45,141 nucleotides of DNA from Bacteroidales bacterium (GCA_016282015.1 JAEEJS010000045.1:1-45141); one strand, 5' to 3'. Shown: positions 16,317 to 26,072, numbered from the stretch's first letter. Made by a program: numbers and translations. Notes: generated by a model not told the origin, from the letters alone.

Positions 16317-16317
16317 A

Positions 16318-18015
16318 TTACTTGATTTGAACGTTTATTGAACCCACGTTTCTGATGTCACCCTTCGGGCTCTTTACGCAGATGTCCTGGAACTGAATTC
16401 TCTGTCCTGACTGAGCGTTGCGGATGAGTTCTCTCACCTCTTCCGAAAACTTAGGTCCTCTGTTGTTTTTATCTATGAATGTTCCTCTATATGTCGATAC
16501 TGTGTATGACTCAACTGTGTAATTGAAGCCTTCAAAGTCGAAGTCCTTCATCACGGCTATGATCTTGTCGGCCACCAGAAGCACTTCCTTCTCGACCTTG
16601 CCGCCAGTCACGTCGCCAATTCTGACAACCGGGTCCGGCACCGGCTTCACGCGGAATTCCTGTGTACCCAGGCTGATGAGCTTGCCGTCGACGCTCTTGG
16701 CTGAAATATTCACCAACACCTTACGTGCGTTCTTGCTGACTTCAACGAAGTAGTTGCCTGCGCCTGAGTTGTCCTTTGTCAGTGTGCCGCCTTCTACATT
16801 GACTATGATGTCGTTGCCTGTGTAACCTGGAGCTGCCACTGAAATTGGATTCTGGAGCTCCTGATACATCACCATCATCTTGGTAGGAGAAATGGTCACT
16901 GAAGGCGGAGCCACCATGTAGCTGGCGTCAAACGGATGATACTCCATCTCGCCTGTCTTAGGGTTGATGATCTCAACCACACCGGCCAACTTCTGTTCGC
17001 CTGCGGTCTTTCCCGGAATCTTAAGTCTAACCACACCTTCAGCACTCTTGGTCACCACCGGGGTGCCTTTGTAATCCTTGAAGTTTTTCACTCCCATGCC
17101 GTATTTGGCGTCGAAAGTGCTTGTGGTGTCGGACGGAAGCAGAATAACCTCGGCTTCATAGTCCTGACCCTGGATGATATAGTCGCTCTTGGCGATGACT
17201 CTGGCCTGCACCTTGTTAAACTTATAGTCGGTGGCGCCAATTCGGTTCGACAGTTCTGACACAGCGTCGTATTCGGTTGTCTGCACCTCACCTACCAACT
17301 TGTTGAGGATAGCCATCTCGGCCACAAAGATGATGTGGCTGAAGTTCTTTTCCTCCCATGAAATCTCCTGACCGTCGGCATCGTAATAGGTGATCTTGTT
17401 GCCGTTCTGGTCGTAGTCGGTAAGCAGACCAACGTGCTTGCTGTAATCCTTCAAGCCTGCAGCCTCCAAAGTGTTGACGACAAACTCGCGGTACTCCTGA
17501 ATCTTCTGTTTCAACTCAGAAGCCTTACCCTCGTTTATCATGATGGTTGTAGGCGTGTCGTAGTTATCTTTAGAATCCACATTCTTCAAATCCAACTCAT
17601 AGATGACACGGCGGTTATCCGGGTTGGCTTTGTCCATGTTCCTGATGATGCGTTTCTCAGGATCTTTCGGATTGAAAAGTTCTTCTTCTGTGATACCTTC
17701 TGTCTGAATCAACAGAGGAAGCTTCACGTCTTTTTCTATATAGTTGATGATCTCGTCTGACTTTGCACGGATGGCTTGGGCCTGATCCCAGTACACCTGT
17801 GTCTTGTCCTGTTCCTTCATATACTGCTGTTCGAAGGCTCTGTAGTTGTCTTCAAGCTTCACCTCTATGCTGGCGTTGGTTCTCTCCTGACCGTCGTTCA
17901 CGATGGAGAATGCATCCAGAATATCGGCCGAGACGTTCATAGCCAAAAGAGCAGTATAGACCAGGTACATCATACCGATCATCTTCTGTCTTGGTGTTTC
18001 TTTTGCTCCTGCCAT
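16318..18015 (-). CDS. gldM: T9SS inner-membrane motor protein GldM/PorM
   Basis: A 565-residue protein anchored in the inner membrane by one N-terminal helix (MIGMMYLVYTALLAMNVSAD), with a long periplasmic part. With GldL it forms the proton-driven motor that powers T9SS. Periplasmic domains (D1 to D4) fit the family, with SPTKMMVMY and the C-terminal FRVKPVPDPVVRIG. It is about 50 residues longer than the well-studied PorM/GldM (about 515). The extra length seems to lie within the first periplasmic domains. Spacing to gldL is 21 nt. Confidence 0.92.
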   Translation of the reverse strand: MAGAKETPRQKMIGMMYLVYTALLAMNVSADILDAFSIVNDGQERTNASIEVKLEDNYRAFEQQYMKEQDKTQVYWDQAQAIRAKSDEIINYIEKDVKLPLLIQTEGITEEELFNPKDPEKRIIRNMDKANPDNRRVIYELDLKNVDSKDNYDTPTTIMINEGKASELKQKIQEYREFVVNTLEAAGLKDYSKHVGLLTDYDQNGNKITYYDADGQEISWEEKNFSHIIFVAEMAILNKLVGEVQTTEYDAVSELSNRIGATDYKFNKVQARVIAKSDYIIQGQDYEAEVILLPSDTTSTFDAKYGMGVKNFKDYKGTPVVTKSAEGVVRLKIPGKTAGEQKLAGVVEIINPKTGEMEYHPFDASYMVAPPSVTISPTKMMVMYQELQNPISVAAPGYTGNDIIVNVEGGTLTKDNSGAGNYFVEVSKNARKVLVNISAKSVDGKLISLGTQEFRVKPVPDPVVRIGDVTGGKVEKEVLLVADKIIAVMKDFDFEGFNYTVESYTVSTYRGTFIDKNNRGPKFSEEVRELIRNAQSGQRIQFQDICVKSPKGDIRNVGSINVQIK

Positions 18016-18036
18016 TTTCTATAGCTTTTAAAATTG

Positions 18037-18783
18037 TCAGGCTTTGATGTTCATTGCGTTGAGCATGTTGCCATAAACGTTGTTCATAGCGCTGAGGCGC
18101 TTCGACATGTCAACCATCTCACGGTTCAGTAAGTCTGTCGATGAGGCTGAAGCATTCATCTTCTCGATATAGAGAGACATTGTGTCGTTGAGTTTCTTGT
18201 TTGTCTCTGAATAGCTGGCTGCACCTGTTGCTGACTTGGCCATCTGCATGTCGAGTTCCATCACGGTCTCAGAAGCCTTGTTCATGGCTTTGGCATAGTT
18301 GCTTGTGGCTGCCACTGCCTCGCTCACTTCGGCGATCTTGTTGGCGTTTTCACCAAGCTTTGTCAAGCCCTGACTGAGTTTCTCCATGGTGTGGGCGTTG
18401 ATGTTGGCTTTCTCAAACATTTCATCCAAACGCTCAGTGATGATATCCTGGTTGCTGTTGCCTGTTGAAGCGCTTCTGGCAGCCTTGGTTGTCTTCTCTG
18501 AAGGTTTTGTACCGTTACCGTGGTAAAGGTCCCACATTTCAGGATAAACCAAGCTCCAGTCCGGTTCCACGTGAATAGGCTCGAATGCTGAGAAGAAGAA
18601 GATGATAGCTTCAACCACCAGACCGAGTGTCAGCATGAAGTTGGCCGCTCCCGACCATCCGAACAGCGACATGTGTGTAAGTTTGAACAAAGCGCCAATC
18701 ATAACGACTGATGCACCAATACCGTAAAGCTTCGCCATAAAGCTCTTATAGCCTCTGCTTTCTGCTAACTCTGTAAATGTCAT
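18037..18783 (-). CDS. gldL: T9SS motor protein GldL/PorL
   Basis: A 248-residue inner-membrane protein with two N-terminal helices (about 20-70; VVMIGALFKLTHMSLFGW and FMLTLGLVVEAIIFFFS) and a long cytoplasmic part predicted to be helical/coiled. It forms the proton-conducting part of the GldL-GldM motor. The acidic residue in the second helix (Glu in VVEAIIFF) matches the conserved acidic residue of the family. It lies 40 nt downstream of gldK. Confidence 0.93.
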   Translation of the reverse strand: MTFTELAESRGYKSFMAKLYGIGASVVMIGALFKLTHMSLFGWSGAANFMLTLGLVVEAIIFFFSAFEPIHVEPDWSLVYPEMWDLYHGNGTKPSEKTTKAARSASTGNSNQDIITERLDEMFEKANINAHTMEKLSQGLTKLGENANKIAEVSEAVAATSNYAKAMNKASETVMELDMQMAKSATGAASYSETNKKLNDTMSLYIEKMNASASSTDLLNREMVDMSKRLSAMNNVYGNMLNAMNIKA

Positions 18784-18823
18784 TTTTTATCTTTTTTTAA
18801 TTATTTTCAAATACTGCTAATTA

Positions 18824-20197
18824 TCAATTGTAGACTCTCGAAGCTTTGTTCGGATTGTCACCTTTGTTTCTGCCCAAGAAAGGCTGCACGCAACGGAAAC
18901 CGATGTAGCACTTGGCTGAATCCTGGTATTCGTAGTCGCGTGTGGTCACCTGCAGGTAGTAGGCTATGTCTTTCCATGAACCGCCGCGGATGACTTTTCT
19001 CTTCATGACAGGGTCTTCGTTAGGCTGGGCATTGTACTGATAGTCAGGATTCATGTCCCATGAGAAGTTGTATGAAGACGGGTCGTAGGCGCTCAATGTC
19101 CATTCCGACACATTGCCTGCCATGTCGTACAGACCCCAGTCGTTAGCCGGGAAGTGTCCGACCACCAGGGTGGTGAGACCGCCGTCAGCGATGTAGTTGC
19201 CGCGCAGAGGCTTGAAGTTGGCCAAGAGGCAACCTCTCTCGTTACGTGCGTATGGGCCGCCCCATGGATATGGGTTGAGCTGGTGACCGCCGCGGGCTGC
19301 CCACTCCCATTCCGATTCGGTAGGCAGACGGAACTCTGACAAACCAGCCTGGCCTTTGTGCTTGGCGAGGTATTTGTTGAGTTTCTCGGTACGCCACACG
19401 CAGAAAGCGCGAGCCTGGCTCCAGTTGACACCCACCACCGGGTAGTTGTCGTAAGCCGGGTGCCAGAAATATTTCTCTGTCAACGGGTCGTTGAATGAAT
19501 ATGAGTAATCATAAATCCATGACAGGGTGTCAGGATAGATGTTGATTTCCTCGTTGCGCACATATGATGTACGGTCGGTCATGCCGGTAGGACGGTTGGC
19601 GAAAGCACCGTTACGGTAGTCGGCGCCCTCCTTCATCTCCTTCTTGGCGGCTGATCTCAAATCGATGTAGCTGTAGTGATAGACAAGACGTCTGGCATCA
19701 ACTTCCTTCTTGCCATAGAAACGCTCGTTTTCAGGGATGTAGAGCTGTTCCAGAGCGTCTCTGTACTCCTGATTGTCGCTACGCCACTCTATCTTCTGAT
19801 CCCAGTTGAGGTATGGCGGGTCGTATGTCTCGCCGGTCTTGCGGTTCTGGGTGATCAGATACTTGTCAGGGTCGACCTCGCCCAGATATGTACGGGCTAA
19901 AGAGTCGCGCACGTAATACACGAACTCACGATATTCGTTGTTGGTGATCTCTGTCTCATCCATGTAGAATGCCGATACTGAAATGGTCTTACCTTGTGTC
20001 AGGCTTCCTCCTGCAATATCCTGACCGCCAACGCCCATGGTGTAGCTACCCATTGGCACAAACACCATTCCGTAAGGATCCGGTTGGTAAAACGGCTTTG
20101 ATTTCTTTCTGACGCCGACCAATTCTCCTTGGTCGCCACTTGTGCTGCATCCCATCAAAATCATTGCAACGATGCCTGCTAACAAAAACTTTTTCAT
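18824..20197 (-). CDS. gldK: T9SS lipoprotein GldK/PorK
   Basis: A 457-residue lipoprotein (lipobox ILMGCSTS) with a formylglycine-generating-enzyme-like (SUMF1/FGE) fold. Family signature parts are visible: PMGSYTMG, EITNNEYREF, RLPTESEWEWAARGG and KVIRGGSWKD, then GFRCVQ. In T9SS it forms the ring with GldN/PorN. Unlike true FGE enzymes, it is structural. The gene starts an operon with a good promoter at 20249-20282 and a leader of about 45 nt. Confidence 0.95.
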   Translation of the reverse strand: MKKFLLAGIVAMILMGCSTSGDQGELVGVRKKSKPFYQPDPYGMVFVPMGSYTMGVGGQDIAGGSLTQGKTISVSAFYMDETEITNNEYREFVYYVRDSLARTYLGEVDPDKYLITQNRKTGETYDPPYLNWDQKIEWRSDNQEYRDALEQLYIPENERFYGKKEVDARRLVYHYSYIDLRSAAKKEMKEGADYRNGAFANRPTGMTDRTSYVRNEEINIYPDTLSWIYDYSYSFNDPLTEKYFWHPAYDNYPVVGVNWSQARAFCVWRTEKLNKYLAKHKGQAGLSEFRLPTESEWEWAARGGHQLNPYPWGGPYARNERGCLLANFKPLRGNYIADGGLTTLVVGHFPANDWGLYDMAGNVSEWTLSAYDPSSYNFSWDMNPDYQYNAQPNEDPVMKRKVIRGGSWKDIAYYLQVTTRDYEYQDSAKCYIGFRCVQPFLGRNKGDNPNKASRVYN

Positions 20198-20248
20198 TTT
20201 ATAGTCGTTATTGTGTTATTACTATTTCCTGTTTTGCAAAAAAGCCAC

Positions 20249-20282
20249 CAAAAGTAGTTTATTTTTCAATATATTTGACAAA
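20249..20282 (-). promoter_or_regulatory. gldKLMN promoter
   Basis: Minus-strand TACTTTTG (20249-20256) and TTTG (20279-20282) are 22 nt apart. The start would be near 20242. It lies in the 122-nt gap between porP and gldK, so the motor/ring genes can be expressed separately from porP. Confidence 0.7.
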
Positions 20283-20319
20283 AACATTTTCAACGGCTTC
20301 TTTTTTTTATCAACAATTA

Positions 20320-21279
20320 TTATAAGTATCTGATACTCCGATAAATACGCGGTTGCTTATCCATATCAAGCTTGAAGCGGTAGCTAACTGAGACCTCATG
20401 CGAGCCTGGAAGCTTAAGCCCCATAGTATTTATGTCGTATGCATAAGAAATCTCCACCCCCTTGATTACGAAGCCCACAAGCAGGTCGATAGACTCCTCG
20501 TATCTGTAGTTAACGCCGAAACTGAACTTATTATTGTACCAGAGTCGGGCGCTGGCATTAATTTGTGTCGAGGCTATGTCGCTCAAAACCATCATCGAAG
20601 GGTTGAGCATGAACTTCGGATTGTTGAACTGATATTCATATCCGGCCACCAAGTAGAAGGTGCGGTCTCCCACAAAACTGGCACTGGTGGTCGACTGTCC
20701 GCCCAGAGCCTTACCCTTCGATTTCATGAGGCTTGTTGTTGACACAGCAACATAAAAAGTCTCAGGCACCATGTAGAACATACCGAAGTTCATATCGAAG
20801 AGCATGTCGCTCTGCTGTCCCGACGGAATGGCCGGGTCGTTGCCCTGCAGAGGGTCAGCCTGCGAAAAATCCACATTGCGGTTGTTCAGACATAAAGCCA
20901 AACCGACTCCCAAGGTACCCATTCCCAAATCGAAATGATAGGAATAGCCAAGGCTGAACGAGGTATTGTCTTCAAAGCCCAGCTGGTCTTTCATAAGAGA
21001 TATACCTACGCCTCCACCCAACACCTTGATCGGAAGGTCGGCCGACACAAAGAACGTACGCGGAGACACCACTTTGCCGGTAACGTCGTCCTTGAAGCCA
21101 GTCCACTGGTTACGGTACGTCGCCATGGCATTTACACCCTCACTCAATCCGTAATAACCCGGATTTATCACTCCGTAGGAATTGCTGAAATTGGTGAATA
21201 TAGGAGCCTGCTGAGCCCTTAACGCATTGATTGTCAATACGTTTATCACCAATAACAATATTATTCCCAGTCTTCGCAT
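20320..21279 (-). CDS. porP: T9SS outer-membrane protein PorP/SprF
   Basis: A 319-residue PorP/SprF family protein that helps T9SS cargo assemble at the outer membrane. Signal peptide at the N-terminus (cleaved around LRAQQ), followed by the family signature QQAPIFTNFSNSYGVINPGYYG, and many beta strands ending in an aromatic/basic C-terminus (VSYRFKL). It precedes gldK in the same order seen in P. gingivalis por loci. No good promoter is seen in the 43-nt gap after rseP, so it may be read from rseP. Confidence 0.92.
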   Translation of the reverse strand: MRRLGIILLLVINVLTINALRAQQAPIFTNFSNSYGVINPGYYGLSEGVNAMATYRNQWTGFKDDVTGKVVSPRTFFVSADLPIKVLGGGVGISLMKDQLGFEDNTSFSLGYSYHFDLGMGTLGVGLALCLNNRNVDFSQADPLQGNDPAIPSGQQSDMLFDMNFGMFYMVPETFYVAVSTTSLMKSKGKALGGQSTTSASFVGDRTFYLVAGYEYQFNNPKFMLNPSMMVLSDIASTQINASARLWYNNKFSFGVNYRYEESIDLLVGFVIKGVEISYAYDINTMGLKLPGSHEVSVSYRFKLDMDKQPRIYRSIRYL

Positions 21280-21322
21280 TGTGTTTTATAACGCCTTGTT
21301 TCTCAATTTATTGTATAAAAAA

Positions 21323-22792
21323 TCACCTGAATAGCCTTATGATGTCATTTCCGTTTGCATAAATAAGCAGCATCAGAAGGAAAATGAATCCTATAGTAGT
21401 AGCTCTTTCGAGGAATTTGTCGCTAGGTTTGCGTCCGGTCACCACCTCCCAGATGAGGAAGAGCACATGACCTCCGTCCAGACCCGGTATAGGCAGAATG
21501 TTCATCACGGCGAGTATGATGCTCAAAAATGCCGTCATGCGCCAGAACTGCTCCCAGATAAAACTGTCGGGGAATATGCTTCCGATTGAGATGAAGCCGC
21601 CCAGGCTCTCGTAGGCACCGGTGCTTGGAGTGAATATGAGCTTCAGCTGTTTCCAGTAGTCGCGCAGTTCCTTGCCTGTTTTCTTGAAGCCCCTCGGTAT
21701 GGCCTGCCAGAATGAGTATTCCTGTGTGGACACCTCTATCACGTTTTCGGCCATCACTCCGATAATGCCGTCACTCGACACGTGAAGCGGTAAATCCAAA
21801 GTGTCACTGCCGCGCAGCACCACAAGGTCTATGTCCTGGTCTTTGTAATTGACTATATTGTTCTTGAAATCCTGGAAGTAAGGAGTCTCGATGCCGTTTA
21901 TGCCAATGATGCGGTCATCTTTCTGCACTCCTGCCATCTCGGCCGGCGAATCGGGAGCGAATTCACCCACGTAGAACGGAGTGCGTATGCTCATGAATGC
22001 CGACTGATGCTGGATAATCTGCTTGGTGGCGTTCTCAGGCAGCTCAACCTTCATCACCATGCCGTCCCGCTCAACCTCTACATAATCCGACTTCTCGAGC
22101 AACAGTTCCATGGGGATCTGGCCGAAGTTCTCCACATATTTTCCGTTGACCGACACTATTTTATCGCCGTCACGCAGCCCGAGGCTGTAGCCCAAGCTGT
22201 CGACAGTGATGCCGTATTTGTTGGCCTCGGCTGTGGATATATAATGCTCGCCATAGCTTGCAAGTATGCCAATGTAGATGAGGAAAGCCAGTATCACGTT
22301 CATGCAGACGCCGCCTATCATGATAATCAGGCGCTGCCATGCCGGCTTGGTGCGGAACTCCCACGGCTGAGGATCCTGGGCCATCTGAGCCTGGTCCATC
22401 GACTCGTCGACCATGCCTGCTATCTTGCAGTAACCGCCCAGCGGCACCCATCCCAGTCCGAACTCGGTGTTGGCCTCCTCGCGGCGCCAGTCGTCTTCAG
22501 GCAGGGTGTTGATATCTATCTTTTCGTAAGTGTATTCTTTCTTTTTGGTTATCGGATCGATTCTCTCGTGAGTGATGTATCTTTCAGGCTCATTCTTGCA
22601 AAAAAACTTGAAACGCCACTTCCCATTAACTTTCTTACATCTGAAAATCGAGAATTTCCAGTCGAAAAACATATAGAATTTCTCAACTCTCACACCAAAG
22701 GCGCGGGATGCTATGAAATGCCCGAATTCATGGATAATAACTAATATTGAGAGGGCTAGAACAACCTGTATTATCTTGATTAAAACAACCAT
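21323..22792 (-). CDS. rseP: Site-2 zinc protease RseP
   Basis: A 489-residue inner-membrane metalloprotease that cleaves membrane substrates such as anti-sigma factors. Zinc motif HEFGH (about residue 20), a central PDZ pair (around GLRDGDKIVSVNG and MAGVQKDDRIIGING), and the late NILPIPGLDGGH motif that gives the third zinc ligand. The length agrees with Bacteroidetes RseP. The ATG at 22792 is supported by a -7 box at 22819-22826. The substrate here is unknown. Confidence 0.93.
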   Translation of the reverse strand: MVVLIKIIQVVLALSILVIIHEFGHFIASRAFGVRVEKFYMFFDWKFSIFRCKKVNGKWRFKFFCKNEPERYITHERIDPITKKKEYTYEKIDINTLPEDDWRREEANTEFGLGWVPLGGYCKIAGMVDESMDQAQMAQDPQPWEFRTKPAWQRLIIMIGGVCMNVILAFLIYIGILASYGEHYISTAEANKYGITVDSLGYSLGLRDGDKIVSVNGKYVENFGQIPMELLLEKSDYVEVERDGMVMKVELPENATKQIIQHQSAFMSIRTPFYVGEFAPDSPAEMAGVQKDDRIIGINGIETPYFQDFKNNIVNYKDQDIDLVVLRGSDTLDLPLHVSSDGIIGVMAENVIEVSTQEYSFWQAIPRGFKKTGKELRDYWKQLKLIFTPSTGAYESLGGFISIGSIFPDSFIWEQFWRMTAFLSIILAVMNILPIPGLDGGHVLFLIWEVVTGRKPSDKFLERATTIGFIFLLMLLIYANGNDIIRLFR

Positions 22793-22818
22793 TTTTCTGA
22801 CTCCAGTTTTTTAAGCCG

Positions 22819-22826
22819 CAAAGATA
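22819..22826 (-). promoter_or_regulatory. -7 box of rseP
   Basis: Minus-strand TATCTTTG; start near 22812 with a leader of about 20 nt. A -33 element is not clear. It lies in the 55-nt gap after the M23 peptidase gene. Confidence 0.5.
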
Positions 22827-22847
22827 ATAAAAAAAATGATTGGTTTA

Positions 22848-23642
22848 TCATTTACTCTCAAAAGAAATAAAATCCTCCGGATCGAGAGCCATTCCCCTGA
22901 ACCACAACTCGAAGTGCAGATGAGGTCCTGTGGAGGTGGTTCCGCCTCCTCCTATGATGGCTATGCCTTCGCCCGCTTTCACCAAATCGCCCTCATGGTG
23001 CAGCAGTGAAGCGTTGTGTTTATAAATCGAAATAGTGTTTCTATCGTGCTGAATACCAATGACATAGCCGCCTTCGGCACTCCAATCGGAGAAGATGACT
23101 GTGCCGTCGGCCGTTGCCTTTATGACAGCGTCGGTTTCGGCCACAATATCGACTCCGTAGTGACTGTTTTTGCTGTCAAAATGACTTGTGATCATGCCGT
23201 TGAGAGGAGGCAATAATGCAACGTAGTTATACTCCACCGACTTGCCGTTGGCCGCAGCGGCCTTGCTTTCCCTGTTTTTTCTTATATTAATTAAGGTGTT
23301 ATCGGTGGTGGCGTCATACTCTTCGTCCGACGAAAGTATATGTTTCAGATTCTGGATGTAGACGTCATTGCGGTTCAGTTCGGCCTCCAGAGAGTCGGCC
23401 CTGCGCTCTATGTTGTAGACCCTGCGGTTGAGTGTCACGTCGGTATAACCCGGTATGAGCTCACGCAAAGGAGTGAAAAATATCAGAACGGTGGTTATGA
23501 TAATAAGCAACAGTGAATATACCACTATCATGGCGGTGAGACTCATTTTGCTCATGTCGAAGCCGAGCTTCTCCTCCAATGTCACTGGATGGATGATGAC
23601 GACTTTGAACTTGTCTTTGAAATTCTTAAACCATTTGCTCAT
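22848..23642 (-). CDS. M23 family peptidase (LytM type)
   Basis: A 264-residue membrane-anchored protein, with a transmembrane helix near residues 33-55 (IVVYSLLLIIITTVLIFF), a coiled-coil region (about 75-110) and a C-terminal LytM domain. Zinc-binding motifs HYGVD and GPHLHFEL are complete, so it is likely an active peptidoglycan endopeptidase, or regulator of one, in the periplasm. It is the last gene of the run dnaX - acyltransferase - M23, with 9 nt to the preceding gene. Similar proteins are often called murein hydrolase activators. Confidence 0.9.
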   Translation of the reverse strand: MSKWFKNFKDKFKVVIIHPVTLEEKLGFDMSKMSLTAMIVVYSLLLIIITTVLIFFTPLRELIPGYTDVTLNRRVYNIERRADSLEAELNRNDVYIQNLKHILSSDEEYDATTDNTLINIRKNRESKAAAANGKSVEYNYVALLPPLNGMITSHFDSKNSHYGVDIVAETDAVIKATADGTVIFSDWSAEGGYVIGIQHDRNTISIYKHNASLLHHEGDLVKAGEGIAIIGGGGTTSTGPHLHFELWFRGMALDPEDFISFESK

Positions 23643-23651
23643 CTTTCCGCA

Positions 23652-24209
23652 TTATTCCAAGTTAAACAGTCCTTTTGTCTTTCCCTGCATCCCACGGTAG
23701 AAATTCTCTATCATGACCCAATCCTTGTCGAAGTCGCCTGAGGGGATGAACGACGGTCCGTAGCCGCAACGTCTGGTCTTGAAATCTATAAACCCCAGAA
23801 CCACAGGCACCTTGGCCAGTTCAGCTATGTAATAGAATCCGCGTTTCCACTTCTCCACGCGTTTGCGGGTGCCTTCGGGAGTTATCACTATGTTGAGTTC
23901 ATCGTACTGGCGGAACAGGGCGGCGGTCTTCACCACCATGTTGTTGCCTTTGCTGCGGTCGACGGGTATGCCTCCCATTCGGTTCAAACCCCAGCGCAGT
24001 ATAGGGTTGTTGAAAAACTCCTTTTTCACCAGAAACTTTACCTGACGTCCTTCCATCCAGAAGAAACAGCGGCCTATCACGAAGTCCTCTATGCAGGTGT
24101 GGGGAGCCTCTATGACTATGCTTTTCTTGACTCCTTCAGGAAACTCTCCCACAAAAGTGAAACCCCTCAATTTGAGGTAGTTGCGACCAAACCATTTTTT
24201 AAAACTCAT
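23652..24209 (-). CDS. Small lysophospholipid acyltransferase family protein
   Basis: A 185-residue PlsC-like acyltransferase. The HX4D motif is HTCIED (about residue 36), and the second motif is the TPEGTRKR part. It is shorter than true PlsC (about 240 residues) and lacks the N-terminal membrane helix. Family members in Bacteroidetes with this length are glycerol acyltransferases of uncertain substrate. The ATG overlaps the dnaX stop by 4 nt, so it is translated with dnaX. Confidence 0.85.
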   Translation of the reverse strand: MSFKKWFGRNYLKLRGFTFVGEFPEGVKKSIVIEAPHTCIEDFVIGRCFFWMEGRQVKFLVKKEFFNNPILRWGLNRMGGIPVDRSKGNNMVVKTAALFRQYDELNIVITPEGTRKRVEKWKRGFYYIAELAKVPVVLGFIDFKTRRCGYGPSFIPSGDFDKDWVMIENFYRGMQGKTKGLFNLE

Positions 24210-25966
24210 ACGTCAATCTCCAGGCCGAGGCCTTTTTTTAAAGTCAAAACATTAGGATTCATCTCGGCCATCTTCTCGAAGCGGCTGCGGTCGGTGTAGA
24301 CCACCTCGTCCTTGGGCTTCTCCACAATGTGATGCACGAGTTTGAACTGATTGTTTCCAAGCTCCTTGACAAGAAATTCACGGAACTTGCCCATATTGTT
24401 CATATCGTTGACAACCAACACGTTGTCGACTTGATAATGTATTTCGTTACCTTTGAGTGTGTGCGTGTATTTGCCGATGCCGGCAACGAAGTTCGGCGAG
24501 GAGTTCTTATGCTCCGTCACGAATTTCGTCCACGCTTCATCCAGCATCGCTTGCGTAAAAGGGTTGTCCTTCACCTCCACCGGAGCCTCGGCTTTTTTCT
24601 CCTTCGGCCCTTCGTCGAGTATGGACACCGTGCTTGTTCGTCTCATGCGCTGCACAGGCTGGGCGGCGGGTTGTGCGGCAGGCTGAGCCTGTTGTGGCTG
24701 CTTTGGCTGGGCCGCAGGTTGGGCAACGGGTTGGGCCGAAGGCTGGGTTTGCACCGGCTGTGGCTTCGGCTGAACGGGCTGCGGGACGGGCTGTGCGATA
24801 GGCTGTGGCTTAGCCGCAGGCTGAGGCTGCGAAACAGGCTGAGGCTGCGAAACAGGCTGCGCCATGGGTTGTGCGGCGGGCATCGCCACCATTTTCATCA
24901 ACGCCACCTCTAGATGCAGGCGTTTGTTGTTGGCGCTGCGGAAGTTGATGTCGCAGCTGTTGGCCAGATCGAGCGCCCTCAGCAGGAAGTCGGTGCTGCA
25001 GGCCGCCGCCTGTTTGGCATAACGGTCCTTCAGCTGGTTGCTCACCTCCATCAGACCTATCACGCGCTGGTCTTTACCCAGCAGCAGGTTGCGCAGATGG
25101 CTAGCCATGCCTTGAATGAAATTCTGGGCGTCGAAGCCCTTGTTGATGACCTCATTCAGCAACAGCAGCATGGAGTTGATGTCGCCGGCCAAAATATTTT
25201 CAACCATCCTGAAATAGTACTCATAATCAAGCACATTGAGGTTGGTGATAACGTCTTTGTAAGTGATGTTGTTGCCCGAGAAACTCACCATCTGGTCGAA
25301 GATGGAAAGGGCGTCGCGCAGAGCTCCGTCGGCCTTCTGCGCTATGATGTTGAGAGCCTCTTCCTCGGCGTTTACACCCTCTTTGGCGGCTATATTCTTC
25401 AGATGCTGGGTGATGTCCTCCACCGTGATGCGCTTGAAGTCGAAAATCTGGCATCTTGAGAGTATGGTGGGCAGGATTTTATGCTTTTCGGTAGTGGCCA
25501 GAATGAACTTGGCATACGCAGGCGGTTCCTCAAGGGTCTTGAGGAAGGCGTTGAAGGCCGCGCCCGACAGCATGTGCACCTCGTCTATGATGTAGACCTT
25601 GTACTTTCCGATTTGCGGAGGTATTCTCACCTGGTCGATGAGGGCGCGGATGTCGTCGACGCCGCTGTTCGAGGCCGCGTCGAGCTCGAAGATGTTGAAC
25701 GACGCGTTGTTGTTGAAGCTCACGCACGACTCGCACTCGTTGCAGGCCTCCATGTTGTCGGTGGGATGCAAGCAGTTGATGGTCTTGGCCATGATGCGGG
25801 CGCAGGTGGTTTTGCCCACTCCACGCGGGCCGCAGAACAGGAACGCCTGCGCAAGAGTGTTGTTGCGTATGGCATTCTGCAAGGTCGACGTGATGGCATG
25901 CTGACCCACGACGCTCTCAAAAGTCGCAGGCCTGTATTTTCGTGCCGATACTATAAAATTTTCCAT
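24206..25966 (-). CDS. dnaX: DNA polymerase III subunit gamma/tau
   Basis: A 586-residue clamp-loader ATPase. Walker A GPRGVGKTT (about residue 47), a zinc-binding cysteine cluster (CLHPTDNMEACNECESC), Walker B IIDEVHML, and the ATPase SRC motif are all present. After the lid and collar domains there is a P/Q/A-rich linker (about residues 365-450) made of repeated QP units, then the tau C-terminal part. Bacteroidetes usually make one product. It is followed by the acyltransferase, and sprE diverges upstream. No clear TAnnTTTG promoter is seen ahead of it. Confidence 0.95.
   Translation of the reverse strand: MENFIVSARKYRPATFESVVGQHAITSTLQNAIRNNTLAQAFLFCGPRGVGKTTCARIMAKTINCLHPTDNMEACNECESCVSFNNNASFNIFELDAASNSGVDDIRALIDQVRIPPQIGKYKVYIIDEVHMLSGAAFNAFLKTLEEPPAYAKFILATTEKHKILPTILSRCQIFDFKRITVEDITQHLKNIAAKEGVNAEEEALNIIAQKADGALRDALSIFDQMVSFSGNNITYKDVITNLNVLDYEYYFRMVENILAGDINSMLLLLNEVINKGFDAQNFIQGMASHLRNLLLGKDQRVIGLMEVSNQLKDRYAKQAAACSTDFLLRALDLANSCDINFRSANNKRLHLEVALMKMVAMPAAQPMAQPVSQPQPVSQPQPAAKPQPIAQPVPQPVQPKPQPVQTQPSAQPVAQPAAQPKQPQQAQPAAQPAAQPVQRMRRTSTVSILDEGPKEKKAEAPVEVKDNPFTQAMLDEAWTKFVTEHKNSSPNFVAGIGKYTHTLKGNEIHYQVDNVLVVNDMNNMGKFREFLVKELGNNQFKLVHHIVEKPKDEVVYTDRSRFEKMAEMNPNVLTLKKGLGLEIDV
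24823..24858. repeat. 18-bp tandem duplication within the dnaX linker
   Basis: GAGGCTGCGAAACAGGCT appears twice in direct succession (24823-24840 and 24841-24858). It codes, on the minus strand, for repeated QPVSQP. The surrounding segment (about 24650-24870) is made of further diverged QP-rich units, so the linker may vary in length between strains. Confidence 0.9.
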
Positions 25967-26072
25967 CAGAATATAGCCTTTTATTCAGCTTGTAAAATTA
26001 CAAAGATTTTCTCAAATCAGGATACTTATTCATATTTTTTTAAAAAAAAGACTTATGAAACGACGAATTTCG

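Noticed and set aside
24230..24245. T TTA AAA slippery heptamer near the end of dnaX, possible frameshift
   Set aside because: It is in frame for -1 slippage but lies only about 10 codons before the stop, and the alternative tail would have nearly the same length. A gamma-type truncation is not explained by it.
24329..24913. 194-codon plus-strand frame opposite the dnaX linker, rich in Leu/Arg/Gly
   Set aside because: Its composition is a shadow of the QP repeats of dnaX on the other strand.
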